NCBI GenBank assembly: GCA_005883575.1
Contig: VBFH01000031.1
Coordinates: 1-64,000, forward strand
DNA length: 64,000 bases
Source: Chloroflexota bacterium
Lineage (GTDB): Bacteria; Chloroflexota; Dormibacteria; Dormibacterales; Dormibacteraceae
Reading direction: 5' to 3'
Shown here piece by piece: positions 38,720 through 48,234 of this stretch. Under the pieces are notes generated by a model that did no database searches, had not been told where the DNA came from, and saw only the letters and a list, made by a program, of their open reading frames with translations. The position numbers and the translations under genes are program-made. Position 1 is the stretch's first letter, and each line of letters starts with the position of its first letter.

Positions 38720-39919
38720 ATGGAGGATGGAGTGATGGTAGGTATCGGCAGAGTCCCTGGGCGGTGGCGGCGTCCACTGCTCCTGGGCATGGTCGTGGCT
38801 CTCCCGTTAGCCGCATGCGGAGGAAGCACACCCACGACCACTTCCCAGGGCATGAGCGCCGATGCCCTCGCCCAGGTCAAAGCGCTGTATCAAAAGGAAT
38901 CCGGGCCTTCGCAGTTCCAGGGCGGTCCCGCGTTCGATGCCACCAAGGCCAAGGGCAAGAAGGTCTGGTGGATCAGCAACCTTGGCAGCAACTCATTCAC
39001 ACCACTCATTTACAACCCGTTCAAGGAAGCAATGAACGCCGCCGGCGTACAGGTCACGTTCTTCGATGGTCAGGGCTCCGCGCAAGAAGAGATCCATGGG
39101 ATGCAGAACGCAATCGCGGCAAAGGCCGACTTGATCGTGGACCAGGACTACCCGGTTGCGCAGACGCGAGCTGGGTTCGACGCCGCCAAAAAGGCAAACA
39201 TTCCAGTTCTCGAGTGGGCGAACAACGATGAAGGCGCTGGCCCGACGCCCAACGGCGGTGTCGCCGAGGTCACATACGCCTACAAGAACGCTGGCGTGCT
39301 GATGGCTGACGCGATCATGACCATATCGGACGGGAAGCCGGTCAACGCCGTCTTCATCAACAGCTCGGACGTTGAGCCAGCCGGAGAAGTTGGCGACGGC
39401 CTAAAGGCAGAATTCCAGAAGTACTGTCCATCTGCATGCAAGGTCACGACCAAGGACGTCGTGATCGCTGATTGGAGCACCAAGCTGGCGGTAACGGCCA
39501 GCACTTCGGTGGCTGACACCAGCGTGAACTGGATCGTTCCGGCTTTCGATCCGGAAACTGCCTTTGTCGACCCGGCGATCATTCAGGCTGGCGCGGCCAG
39601 CCGCGTCAAGGTCTGCGCATACAACGCGACCAAAGGCAACGTCGACCGGCTGAAGCAGAATGGCGACCCGCTGACATGTGACGTCGGATCGCCGCTTGGT
39701 TGGAGTGGGTATGGGATCGCCGACGATGCACTCCGCCTTCTATCGGGCGTCACACCGATCTGCAAGGCTCCGCCGCCGTGCGGAGAAGGCGAAAAGATCC
39801 CTCAGCGAATCTTCGACCGCACCAACATCCAGCAGTACGATCTAAACGCATCGGACGCCACCTGGTATGGACCGACAGACTACAAGGCTGCATACAAGAA
39901 GCTTTGGGGAATTGGCTAG
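38720..39919 (+). CDS. Sugar-type ABC transporter substrate-binding lipoprotein
   Basis: Signal peptide with lipobox LPLAACGGS; periplasmic-binding fold KKVWWISNLGSNSFTPLIYNPFKEAMNAAGVQVTFFDGQG. Confidence 0.9.
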   Translation: MEDGVMVGIGRVPGRWRRPLLLGMVVALPLAACGGSTPTTTSQGMSADALAQVKALYQKESGPSQFQGGPAFDATKAKGKKVWWISNLGSNSFTPLIYNPFKEAMNAAGVQVTFFDGQGSAQEEIHGMQNAIAAKADLIVDQDYPVAQTRAGFDAAKKANIPVLEWANNDEGAGPTPNGGVAEVTYAYKNAGVLMADAIMTISDGKPVNAVFINSSDVEPAGEVGDGLKAEFQKYCPSACKVTTKDVVIADWSTKLAVTASTSVADTSVNWIVPAFDPETAFVDPAIIQAGAASRVKVCAYNATKGNVDRLKQNGDPLTCDVGSPLGWSGYGIADDALRLLSGVTPICKAPPPCGEGEKIPQRIFDRTNIQQYDLNASDATWYGPTDYKAAYKKLWGIG

Positions 39920-39945
39920 ACCGCGGGTTGTTCCGGCGACTGATT

Positions 39946-39977
39946 GAGAAAGGGCCCCGAATCCGGGGCCCTTTCTC
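39946..39977. terminator. Strong hairpin, 14-bp stem with AATC loop; bidirectional terminator candidate between convergent operons
   Basis: gagaaagggccccg-aatc-cggggccctttctc perfect inverted repeat just after the SBP stop. Confidence 0.8.
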
Positions 39978-39997
39978 TTGACGGACGAGCAGTAAGC

Positions 39998-40324
39998 TCA
40001 GGAACGCTCGGCAGGTACCTCCAGAGATATCAAAGGTGCCCACATCTGCGAACCGAACACAGATCGATCGCCGAAGTCGCCGGAAGAGATATCGCGGACG
40101 AGGTTGAACTTGATCACCCGACCGGCTGGGTAGTCATGGATGGAGAGAATCCTGCTTTCGGGCACGTGGAATAGCTTCGCGATCCGCGCCTTGGTGAACA
40201 CCTTGGCGCGGCGGACCATCTCGAAGGTGGCCTCGTCCTTGAAGACCACATCGAACGTGATCAGGTACGGGCCGGCGTTCTTGCTGAAAAGGAACTCCAC
40301 AAGGTCGATCAACTTGCGGTTCAC
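39998..40324 (-). CDS. DUF4387 protein
   Basis: LIDLVEFLFSKNAGPYLITFDVVFKDEATFEMVRRAKVF...DRSVFGSQMWAPLISLEVP. Confidence 0.85.
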   Translation of the reverse strand: MNRKLIDLVEFLFSKNAGPYLITFDVVFKDEATFEMVRRAKVFTKARIAKLFHVPESRILSIHDYPAGRVIKFNLVRDISSGDFGDRSVFGSQMWAPLISLEVPAERS

Positions 40325-41709
40325 GGTTCGGCTCCGACCTTGAAGTATTCGATCGGAAACAGACTGGTCAACTCGGATGGTTTCGCCAGCTCGGCGACGT
40401 GCAGGACGCTGAACCGGTAGACCGCGCCCGTATCGTTCACCAGCGGCGAGAACGGGAACGCCACGTGCGCCGTGCGAGTCTTTGCCCCGGAATAAGGGAA
40501 TCCGATCATGCGCGCCTCCAGTAGGGCGGCGACATCGTGGGCGACCTCCTGGCTGGGGCCCAAAATCTGCGCCAGGATCCCCACCTCATGGCCTGGATGG
40601 TCACGTTCTGGTTCCATCTCGCCCATCACGCCGTCGCGGCCGTAGACGATCCAGTTCAGGCTCACGCCCGGCTGGTCGGCAAGTGCCAGGGTCTGCTCCG
40701 TACAGCCGGCCATGTATTCGTCGAGCTTGGCGATCAGAAAAGGGTCGCGGATGCCGCCCAGCACGATCGAGCGGAAGCCCACACGCTCCGCTCCCTCGAA
40801 CCTGATCGTCGGCCGCTGGTGGACGTGGAACTGTGTCCCGCGCACCAGGGTCGACCTGTTACCGGTTTCCTCGAAGACCACGTCTGAAAAGTCGAGGACT
40901 CCCGTCGGCTCACCTTGCAGATAGGGGTGTTCGACTTCATAAACCATGTGCGCGGCTACCGAGAATGGCGTCACTTTGCGAGCCGGATTCGGTGCCACGA
41001 CCTCGAACTGGTCGCCGTCGACAATCGCCATAAGGCAATCCCGTCCGGTGGGCGGCACTGCGCTCATGGCCCCGCATTCCAGGATCTTGCCCATGTGCAA
41101 GGCGGGACCTGCCTCGATGCCGGCCCTGACCGGGTAGGCGGCAAAGATTGCGCTGTCGCAAGCTCGTCCCGCGAGCACCACCTGTGCGCCATGGTCCATT
41201 GCCTCGATGAACGGTTCGACGCCCATCTGGCCGACGATCCTCTCGCACGCATCCACGCGTTCGGCCGTCAGCTCCGGGACGCCGGGCATGGGCCGTACCT
41301 TTCCTGCCGCCAGGCGCTCCTTCAAATAGCGCTTTTCCTGCTGCGAGTGCACCAGCGCGAGGGTGAAGCTCATCCCCTTCTCGCGGGCGATTTCTTTAAT
41401 GATCTCGTGCGCCCAGGCCAGGTGTGGATCGGCTCCGGCGCCTCCCGCGTTGCCGATCAGCACCGGCAGCCCGTTGGCCAGCCCTGCCTCGATGATCAGC
41501 GACATGTCGCGCTTCATCGTCGCGCGAGAGTGGTAGGGCCTCCCGCTCCCAAGGTAGTAGGGGCCCATGTCCGTAGAACCCGAGTCGGCGCCAATCACGT
41601 CCAGCCCGCTCGCCACTGCGCGCTGCAGGCTGTCGGCGTTTACGCCATAGCCGATCGAGCCGCCCGGGCTGACGACGCGGATTGCCCGTGCCCGGCTAGG
41701 CGCCGTCAT
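40321..41709 (-). CDS. AtuA-like (DUF1446) protein
   Basis: IGYGVNADSLQRAVASGLDVIGADSGSTDMGPYYLGSGRPYHSRATMKRDMSLIIEAGLANGLPVLIGNAGGAGADPHLAW. Confidence 0.9.
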   Translation of the reverse strand: MTAPSRARAIRVVSPGGSIGYGVNADSLQRAVASGLDVIGADSGSTDMGPYYLGSGRPYHSRATMKRDMSLIIEAGLANGLPVLIGNAGGAGADPHLAWAHEIIKEIAREKGMSFTLALVHSQQEKRYLKERLAAGKVRPMPGVPELTAERVDACERIVGQMGVEPFIEAMDHGAQVVLAGRACDSAIFAAYPVRAGIEAGPALHMGKILECGAMSAVPPTGRDCLMAIVDGDQFEVVAPNPARKVTPFSVAAHMVYEVEHPYLQGEPTGVLDFSDVVFEETGNRSTLVRGTQFHVHQRPTIRFEGAERVGFRSIVLGGIRDPFLIAKLDEYMAGCTEQTLALADQPGVSLNWIVYGRDGVMGEMEPERDHPGHEVGILAQILGPSQEVAHDVAALLEARMIGFPYSGAKTRTAHVAFPFSPLVNDTGAVYRFSVLHVAELAKPSELTSLFPIEYFKVGAEP

Positions 41710-43331
41710 TCAGCGGTGACGTAGCCGAACTCGATGTCGCGCCGGCGCTGCTCAGGGTCCCGGGCCTCGGGCGGCCCGAAGCCGCCGCCGCCCGGCGTGC
41801 GCATGCTCAAGACCTCGCCGGGCTGCAACTCGGTGCGACCCTTTGGCGGCACGCTGCCGCCGCCTGACCTGGTCAGTATGTTCGGCGCGGCCGGATGTCC
41901 GCCATGCCGGCCCAGGGGTGGGTGCGTAACCCGGTCGGTCATCATCGAGAGCACCGCGGATTTTTTCGAGCGGAGCTCGATGTCGGTCGCCACCCCGAGG
42001 CCGCCGCGATACGTGCCGTCGCCGCCCGAGTTGGGAACCAGCGCGCGACGCCTGAAGAGCAGCTCCGTCGTTGACTCGACGATCTCCGCCGAGGTGGTGC
42101 CCGCGTTCGATGGCCACGGGGCGGCGGACAAACCGTCCCGATTGTTCTTGGCGCCCATTCCGCCGGAGAGCAGGAAGGAGCTCCCCCACTTTCTGCCGTC
42201 CGGAAACATCCCGCTGATGACAAATCGCGGACAAGGAGAGCCGGAATCAGCCAGGACTCGATCGGGGAGGATCTGGGCCAGGGCGCCGAATACCGTCGCC
42301 GAGATCGAGTGGCCGATGATCTGGCGCGAAGCCACGGCGGCGGGGAAGCGACAGTTGATGATCGTCCCCTCGGGTGCGACCATCGTGATCGGTCGGTAGG
42401 AGCCCTGGTTGTTGGGGACGTCGGGCAGCAGGGCGCACTTGATCGGATAGACAGTCATCGCGTAGGCGTGGTTGAAGGAATCGTTGATAGCCCATTGCGT
42501 CTGCGGTGACGACCCCGTCCAGTCGACGACGATCGATTCATCTTCGATCGTGACCGCCGCCCGAAGGACCAGGGGACCATCGACGCCATCGAGCTCCATC
42601 TCGTGCCTGTACGTTCCGTTGGGGACCTCCCGGATGGCGGCCCGCATCGCGCTCTCAGACCTCGTCTCGATCTCGTTGAAGATCGAGGCAGGATCGTCAA
42701 GCGACATCTCGTCGAGCAGATCTGTGAGCCGCTGGGCACCGACATCGAGGGTCGCCAGCTGAGCGTAGATGTCACCTCGCACCTGCTCCGGAAGGCGGAC
42801 GTTGGCAAGAACGATCGAAAGCAGGTCATCGTTAACCTTGCCTCGATTGCGAATCTTGGAGAGCGGGATTCGAAGACCCTCTTCGAAGAGCTCACGGCTG
42901 TCGGCTGACCAGATGGCTCCGCCGATGTCGGCCCAATGGCCGATACACCCGACGTAGGCGACGATGCGGCCGCTCCGAAACACCGGCCGCACCATGGTCA
43001 TGTCAGGCAGGTGCCCGGTGCCCAGCCACGGGTCGTTGGTGCCCAGGACGTCACCGGGTTGCCATGTGGAGGCCGGAAATCGCTCGAGCGCGGCTTGCAT
43101 CGTGCGCGGAAGCGTCCCCACGAACGACGGCATGCTCCGCTGCGATTGGCTGACGGAGCCTCCCTGGCTGTCGAGCAGAACGACCCCGAAGTCGAATGCC
43201 TCGCGGATGATGGGCGAGAACGCGGTCCGCATCAACGTGACCTCGGCCTCGTCGATGACGGCCTGAAGGCGGCCCCACACGATCTCGAGCGTGACCGGAT
43301 CCAGGCTGAGTTGAGACTTCACCGCTTTCAT
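41706..43331 (-). CDS. Hydantoinase/oxoprolinase family protein, subunit B (HyuB-like)
   Basis: DPVTLEIVWGRLQAVIDEAEVTLMRTAFSPIIREAFDFGVVLLD...GTNDPWLGTGHLPD...PGGGGFGPPEARDP. Confidence 0.93.
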   Translation of the reverse strand: MKAVKSQLSLDPVTLEIVWGRLQAVIDEAEVTLMRTAFSPIIREAFDFGVVLLDSQGGSVSQSQRSMPSFVGTLPRTMQAALERFPASTWQPGDVLGTNDPWLGTGHLPDMTMVRPVFRSGRIVAYVGCIGHWADIGGAIWSADSRELFEEGLRIPLSKIRNRGKVNDDLLSIVLANVRLPEQVRGDIYAQLATLDVGAQRLTDLLDEMSLDDPASIFNEIETRSESAMRAAIREVPNGTYRHEMELDGVDGPLVLRAAVTIEDESIVVDWTGSSPQTQWAINDSFNHAYAMTVYPIKCALLPDVPNNQGSYRPITMVAPEGTIINCRFPAAVASRQIIGHSISATVFGALAQILPDRVLADSGSPCPRFVISGMFPDGRKWGSSFLLSGGMGAKNNRDGLSAAPWPSNAGTTSAEIVESTTELLFRRRALVPNSGGDGTYRGGLGVATDIELRSKKSAVLSMMTDRVTHPPLGRHGGHPAAPNILTRSGGGSVPPKGRTELQPGEVLSMRTPGGGGFGPPEARDPEQRRRDIEFGYVTAE

Positions 43332-44245
43332 GAGTAGATCGCAGTGCCCTCGGAACGTGCCATCTCGACGAAAGCGGAGTAAAGAGTCTGGGTCGCACGG
43401 CCTGCCGTGCCGTGGCCGATGCGCCGACCTTCGACCTCGATGACAGGCGTGATCTCGGTCCCGGTGCCGGTCAGGAAAACCTCGTCCGCGTTGAGTACTT
43501 CAGTGACCGTGATGTCACGCTCGACGACCCGGAACCCCTGGGCGGCCGCAAGCTCCATCACGGTGCGCCGTGTGATGCCCTCCAGGCATGCCTTGGACCA
43601 TGGGGTCACGACCTGTCCCTCCTTGACGATGAACAGGTTGGCGGCGCTTGCTTCCGCAAGGAAGCCATCCGCGTCCAGCATGAGGGCGTCGTCGGCGCCG
43701 CGGCGAACGGCCTCGAGGCGGGCCAGGAGGTTGTTACCGTAGTTCAGGCTTTTGATCTTAGGATCCAGCGCATCGCTGTTGATCTGCCGCACGCTCGAGA
43801 CGACCAACCTCTGACCGCGCATATCCGCGGGTGAGATTGGACCGCCGAGCAGGATCACATTTGGCTGGTCGGAACAAAAGCGCGGGTCGAGCCGCGGTGG
43901 AATGCGGTTGCCGCGGGTGACAATCGGCCGAAGGTGGAAGTTGTCGCGGATCTCGTTGACCCGAAGCCAATCGAGGACCACGGCCGTGAACTCGGTCGGT
44001 GACATCCCGATGTTGATCTCAAACGCGTTCGCCGATTCATAAAGGCGTTTGACGTGCTGGTCGAGGCGGAAGACCGAGCCGGCGTAGACGCGAACTCCCT
44101 CAAAGACACCGTCGGCGAAATTCAGCCCGCTGTCGAAGACGGAGATCGTCGCTTCTTCGCTTGGAACCAACCGACCATTGATGTAGACCTTCAACGATGA
44201 GGATCGAGTGCGGGCTTCGTCTAGTGCTTTCACGTCTTTCATCAA
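43328..44245 (-). CDS. Class IV PLP aminotransferase (branched-chain/D-amino-acid aminotransferase family)
   Basis: VYINGRLVPSEEATISVFDSGLNFADGVFEGVRVY; KSLNYGNNLLARLEA; LAEASAANLFIVKEGQVVTP. Confidence 0.9.
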   Translation of the reverse strand: MMKDVKALDEARTRSSSLKVYINGRLVPSEEATISVFDSGLNFADGVFEGVRVYAGSVFRLDQHVKRLYESANAFEINIGMSPTEFTAVVLDWLRVNEIRDNFHLRPIVTRGNRIPPRLDPRFCSDQPNVILLGGPISPADMRGQRLVVSSVRQINSDALDPKIKSLNYGNNLLARLEAVRRGADDALMLDADGFLAEASAANLFIVKEGQVVTPWSKACLEGITRRTVMELAAAQGFRVVERDITVTEVLNADEVFLTGTGTEITPVIEVEGRRIGHGTAGRATQTLYSAFVEMARSEGTAIYS

Positions 44246-46374
44246 GTTCGTCTTCCCCCTCGTCGCGAATTGCCGTTATCGGGCGTCGGTTTGTGGCTTT
44301 CCGCGAAGCTAACCAGCACGTTTCCGAGGTCGTCGACACGCCACACAGCCGACGGACCGACGACGATCGTCGACTCGCGCTCCTCGATCAGCGCTGGGCC
44401 CTTGACGTCGTTGTCCGCAACCAGCTGGTAGCGGTCGAACACGGCGCAGTCGACGTAATCGTCGAGCTCCGGAAAATAGGTCCGGCGCTGAGATTTGAGC
44501 GCCCCCCCGCGTGCCGACGTCGGAAAGGTCACCGAGACCTGTTTTGACTCAACCCTGGCCGTCAGACGCCAGTGCACGCACTCCACGCCCGCAGTCTCCA
44601 GGCTGGTGCCGAATCGTTCCCTGTAAAGCCGGTTGAAGCTGCTCCGAAGCTCCGCCTCGATCCCCGGCCCGAGCTCGGCTTGGGTGAGCGGGACCGGGAC
44701 CTCGTAGCCCTGCCCGACGTATCGCATGTCGACTCGCTTTTCGATGTCCGCAGAGCTGACATCAGCCCCGCCTTTCTTAAGCATCTCGCGAGCCCGGGCT
44801 TCCATTTCGGCCAGGCGCGCGACGACCGGCGCCCAGTCAACTCTGCCAAGCCGGCCCAGATGGGTCCAGGCGAGATCCACCGAAAAGGGTGAAACGAGAA
44901 AACCGAGTGCGGACGCGACACCGGCGGCGGGCGGGCAGATCAGCCGCTTGATGCCAAGGTGCCGGGCAACCTCGTACGCATGCACGGGGCCGGCACCTCC
45001 GAACGCGACGAGGGTGAAGCGGCGCGGGTCGTGTCCCCGCTCGACGACATGGGTGCGCATGGCCAGCGCCATCTGCCGGTTGACGATGTCGAACATGCCG
45101 CGCGCACACTGCTCCGCGCTCATTCCGACTTCGTCTCCCAGTTGGGCGAGCGCCCGCTCCGCGTTCTCTGCGTCCAGCTCCATGGAGCCGCCGAGAAAGT
45201 AATCTGGATTCAGATATCCGAGATGGAGGTCGGCGTCGGTGACGGTGGCCGCCGTGCCTCGGCCGTAGCACGCCGGGCCAGGGTCGGCGCCGGCGCTTAT
45301 CGGGCCCACCTTGAGCAGCCCCAGCGCACCTTTGTGGCCGATCGATCCGCCGCCGGTTCCGATCTCGATCATCTCGATTGTCGGCAGCTTGAGGGGCAGG
45401 CCGCTGCCGCGCTTGAAGCGCGCGACCCTGGCCACCTCCAACTCGGGAACCTGGAGGGGAACACCGCTCTCGATCAGGCTCACCTTGGCGGTGGTGCCCC
45501 CCATGTCAAACGAGATCAGGTTATGAAGGCCGAGCCGGCGGCCGAAGAAGCCGGCAGCGCTGACCCCACCCGCAGGGCCGGACTCGACGAGCTGGATGGC
45601 GAACTCGGCCGCCTGCCGGGCAGATGTCACGCCGCCCTGCGACATCATCACATAAAGGCGGTCTGGAGCTCCGAGGTCACGGAAGCCTTGCTCGAGGTGC
45701 GCGAGGTATTTGCGCGCGAGGGGGCGTACAAATGCGTTGGCGGCCGCCGTTGAAGTTCTTTCGTACTCCCGCCACTCGGGCGCGATGTCCGACGAAAGCG
45801 TGATGTCGATGCCTGGCGCTTCGGCCGCGACGATCTCACCGAGGCGACGTTCATGCGCTGGATTGGCGTATGCGTGGAGAAGGCAGACGGCGACGCTCTC
45901 GACGCCGAGCTCACGCAGCCTCCGTGACAGCCTCACTGCCTCCGCCTCATCGAGAGGCTCCAGTTCGGTGCCGTCGGCGAGCACGCGCTCGCCAATCTCA
46001 AAGCGGAGCGGTCGCGGGATGAGGGGTTCGGGGCGCTCGAGCTCCAGGTCGTACAGGTCATAGCGCGCCTCTCGACCGATCTCCAGCACGTCGCGGAAAC
46101 CAACCGTCGTTATGAGAGCGGTGCGTGCGCCGCGGCGCTCAATCAGGCTGTTCGCAACCAGCGTCGTTCCATGAATGATGCGCACGATGTCTGGAAATGG
46201 AATCTTCTCGCGATGAGCGAATCGCACGATCCCGTCGAGCACCCCGAGCGATGGATCCGCCGGCGTGGTCAGATGCTTGAACACCGTGACCACGCCGTCA
46301 TCGATGGCGACGAAGTCGGTAAAAGTCCCTCCGACGTCGATTCCGACGGCGCGGCTCAGGTCTCGGGCACCCAA
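44242..46374 (-). CDS. Hydantoinase/oxoprolinase family protein, subunit A (HyuA-like)
   Basis: AVGIDVGGTFTDFVAIDDG...HGTTLVANSLIERRGARTA...MSQGGVTSA...ESGPAGGVSAAGFFG. Confidence 0.94.
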   Translation of the reverse strand: MGARDLSRAVGIDVGGTFTDFVAIDDGVVTVFKHLTTPADPSLGVLDGIVRFAHREKIPFPDIVRIIHGTTLVANSLIERRGARTALITTVGFRDVLEIGREARYDLYDLELERPEPLIPRPLRFEIGERVLADGTELEPLDEAEAVRLSRRLRELGVESVAVCLLHAYANPAHERRLGEIVAAEAPGIDITLSSDIAPEWREYERTSTAAANAFVRPLARKYLAHLEQGFRDLGAPDRLYVMMSQGGVTSARQAAEFAIQLVESGPAGGVSAAGFFGRRLGLHNLISFDMGGTTAKVSLIESGVPLQVPELEVARVARFKRGSGLPLKLPTIEMIEIGTGGGSIGHKGALGLLKVGPISAGADPGPACYGRGTAATVTDADLHLGYLNPDYFLGGSMELDAENAERALAQLGDEVGMSAEQCARGMFDIVNRQMALAMRTHVVERGHDPRRFTLVAFGGAGPVHAYEVARHLGIKRLICPPAAGVASALGFLVSPFSVDLAWTHLGRLGRVDWAPVVARLAEMEARAREMLKKGGADVSSADIEKRVDMRYVGQGYEVPVPLTQAELGPGIEAELRSSFNRLYRERFGTSLETAGVECVHWRLTARVESKQVSVTFPTSARGGALKSQRRTYFPELDDYVDCAVFDRYQLVADNDVKGPALIEERESTIVVGPSAVWRVDDLGNVLVSFAESHKPTPDNGNSRRGGRRT

Positions 46375-46390
46375 ATGCCGGCGGGCCTGC

Positions 46391-47455
46391 TCATGTCGCG
46401 ACCGCGGCGGGGCTCAGCACATGTTTCGTGGCCGCAATCGCCGACTCGGCCGCCGCGTCGTCGATCTCGCAGTGCGTCATCATCTTGAAGACATTGGGTT
46501 GTCGCAGCAGGACGAGCACTCCCCGCTCGGCGAGCGCGTCGACGACCTCGGCTGCGGGTCTTCCGCTGGGTGCCGTGGAGACCCTCACCTGGTTCGTCTG
46601 TGGGTGGTTGACCTCGATCCCCGGGATGTCTCTGATACTGTCCGCGATGAGTCTCGCTCGCCGCTGGTCGTCGGCAAGGCGTTCGACCATATTGTCGAGG
46701 GCATAAAGCCCGGCGGCGGCGAAAAATCCTCCGCGGTGCATGCCGGACGCGCCCAGCCACTTGAGTCCACGCATCCTGGCTTCTTCAATATTTTTCACCG
46801 ACCCGCACAGCAGAGCGCCCAACGGAGCGCTCAGCCCTTTGTTGAGGCTAACCGTCACAGTGTCGAGCGGCTGCGTAAATGTGCGGATGGCCAGGCCGGT
46901 TGCGACTGCCGCATTGTGTATGCGAGCGCCGTCCATATGCAGATGGCATCCATTCCGGTGAGCAAGTTCGGACAGCGACTCCACATACTCGAGCGGCACG
47001 ATTGTGCCGCCGTGATCGTTGTGAGGTGATTCGAGCGCGATGAACGAGGTGCGAGGACGAGCCGGCCCGCGCCACTCGGTGAGGATCGCCTCTACCTCCG
47101 CCAGCGGCATGGCGCCTGTTTCAGAGACAATCAATCGTGGATAGACTCCGCAGACGTAAGCTAGATTCCATCCTTCGATCCAGACCTGGTGAGCATCGGC
47201 CTCGAGGATGACCTGGTCTCCCCTCACGGTCGAGATCATCATCGCGAGCAGGTTGGCGAGGCTGGCGGTGAACACGAAAAGCCCGGCTTCCATGCCCGTC
47301 ATTTCGGCGGCGCGCTTCTCGAGTTCGTTCACGTTCTGGTCCTCGCCACGCTGAGGCCAGCCTATGTCGGCCGCTTGCATAGCTCTCCACATCTCGGCGG
47401 TAGGTCTTGTCACGACCTCGGAGCGCAGATCGATGCGGCGCCCTTGCGAAATCAT
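46391..47455 (-). CDS. Threonine aldolase/beta-eliminating lyase family PLP protein
   Basis: IDLRSEVVTRPTAEMWRAMQAADIGWPQRGEDQNVNELEKRAAEMTGMEAGLFVFTASLANLLAMM; HRNGCHLHMDGARIHNAAVATG. Confidence 0.92.
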   Translation of the reverse strand: MISQGRRIDLRSEVVTRPTAEMWRAMQAADIGWPQRGEDQNVNELEKRAAEMTGMEAGLFVFTASLANLLAMMISTVRGDQVILEADAHQVWIEGWNLAYVCGVYPRLIVSETGAMPLAEVEAILTEWRGPARPRTSFIALESPHNDHGGTIVPLEYVESLSELAHRNGCHLHMDGARIHNAAVATGLAIRTFTQPLDTVTVSLNKGLSAPLGALLCGSVKNIEEARMRGLKWLGASGMHRGGFFAAAGLYALDNMVERLADDQRRARLIADSIRDIPGIEVNHPQTNQVRVSTAPSGRPAAEVVDALAERGVLVLLRQPNVFKMMTHCEIDDAAAESAIAATKHVLSPAAVAT

Positions 47456-47459
47456 TCTT

Positions 47460-47495
47460 GGAAGAGCATTCTAAACTGGCTCGATAAGGTGTCAA
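47460..47495 (-). promoter_or_regulatory. Sigma70-like promoter (TTGACA-16-TAGAAT) overlapped by recurrent motif ggaagagcattctaaac
   Basis: Reverse strand: TTGACAccttatcgagccagttTAGAATgctcttcc just upstream of the threonine aldolase ATG. Confidence 0.5.
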
Positions 47496-47565
47496 GCGTA
47501 GGCGGCGCGTCCTTCGCCATGTGCGCGGATGGATTCACACGTGTGCGAGAAAAGGAAGTCAGGGG

Positions 47566-48186
47566 ATGAGTCAACGAGCGCTCCTGTTGGCGATCATGGA
47601 GCCCGCCTTGGCCATGGAAGAAGAGTTCAACGATTGGTACGACCTGGAGCACCTGCCGCAGATGCAGGCAATTCCCGGCATCGATACCGCCCTCCGTTTC
47701 GTCGCTGTGGACGGCTGGCCGCGGTATCTCGCCGTCTACGACTTGAAAGAATTCGCGGTGCTCAGAAGCACCACCTACCGCTTGATTACCGGGTCGGGTT
47801 TCACGCCATGGAGCAGGCGCATTCTCTCTCGGGTCAAAGGCTGGCAAAGGCTTACTTTCAAGCAGGAATCGCCGGGCGACGCGATCATCGATGAGGACTG
47901 CCGTGCCCTGCTTGTCTTCGTCTTCAAGGGCCGGCCTGACCTGAGGCCCGCCGCTCGGTCGTTCTCAGGCGAGCCAGGCGTGACGCAGGTTAGATGCTTC
48001 GGCCCTGGCGAGGAGACCAATGACGGTGCCGCCCTTTTGGTTGAGGCAGGCGCCGTCGGCGCACTGCCACGGCCGTCCGGTTCAAATCTCGCCTCCATGC
48101 TCGGACTCGTCTTTTCGGCCGCGTACGTCCGTTACTCACGAACAGATCCGGTGGCAAAGTTCCACGCGCTTGAAAAAAGCGAGTGA
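47566..48186 (+). CDS. Dimeric alpha/beta-barrel (EthD-like) protein
   Basis: LLLAIMEPALAMEEEFNDWYDLEHLPQMQAIPGIDTALRFVAVDGWPRYLAVYDLKE. Confidence 0.65.
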   Translation: MSQRALLLAIMEPALAMEEEFNDWYDLEHLPQMQAIPGIDTALRFVAVDGWPRYLAVYDLKEFAVLRSTTYRLITGSGFTPWSRRILSRVKGWQRLTFKQESPGDAIIDEDCRALLVFVFKGRPDLRPAARSFSGEPGVTQVRCFGPGEETNDGAALLVEAGAVGALPRPSGSNLASMLGLVFSAAYVRYSRTDPVAKFHALEKSE

Positions 48187-48217
48187 GGACTTGGACCACC
48201 GAGCGAACGGTCGCGAT

Positions 48218-48234
48218 GGAACGCCATTTCACTT
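48218..48234 (+). promoter_or_regulatory. Recurrent motif variant ggaacgccatttcactt
   Basis: Read upstream of the RraA/PrpD transcription unit. Confidence 0.3.

Noticed and set aside
39946-39977. Possible small RNA or attenuator hairpin
   Set aside because: Position right after a stop codon between convergent genes is best explained by a (bidirectional) terminator.
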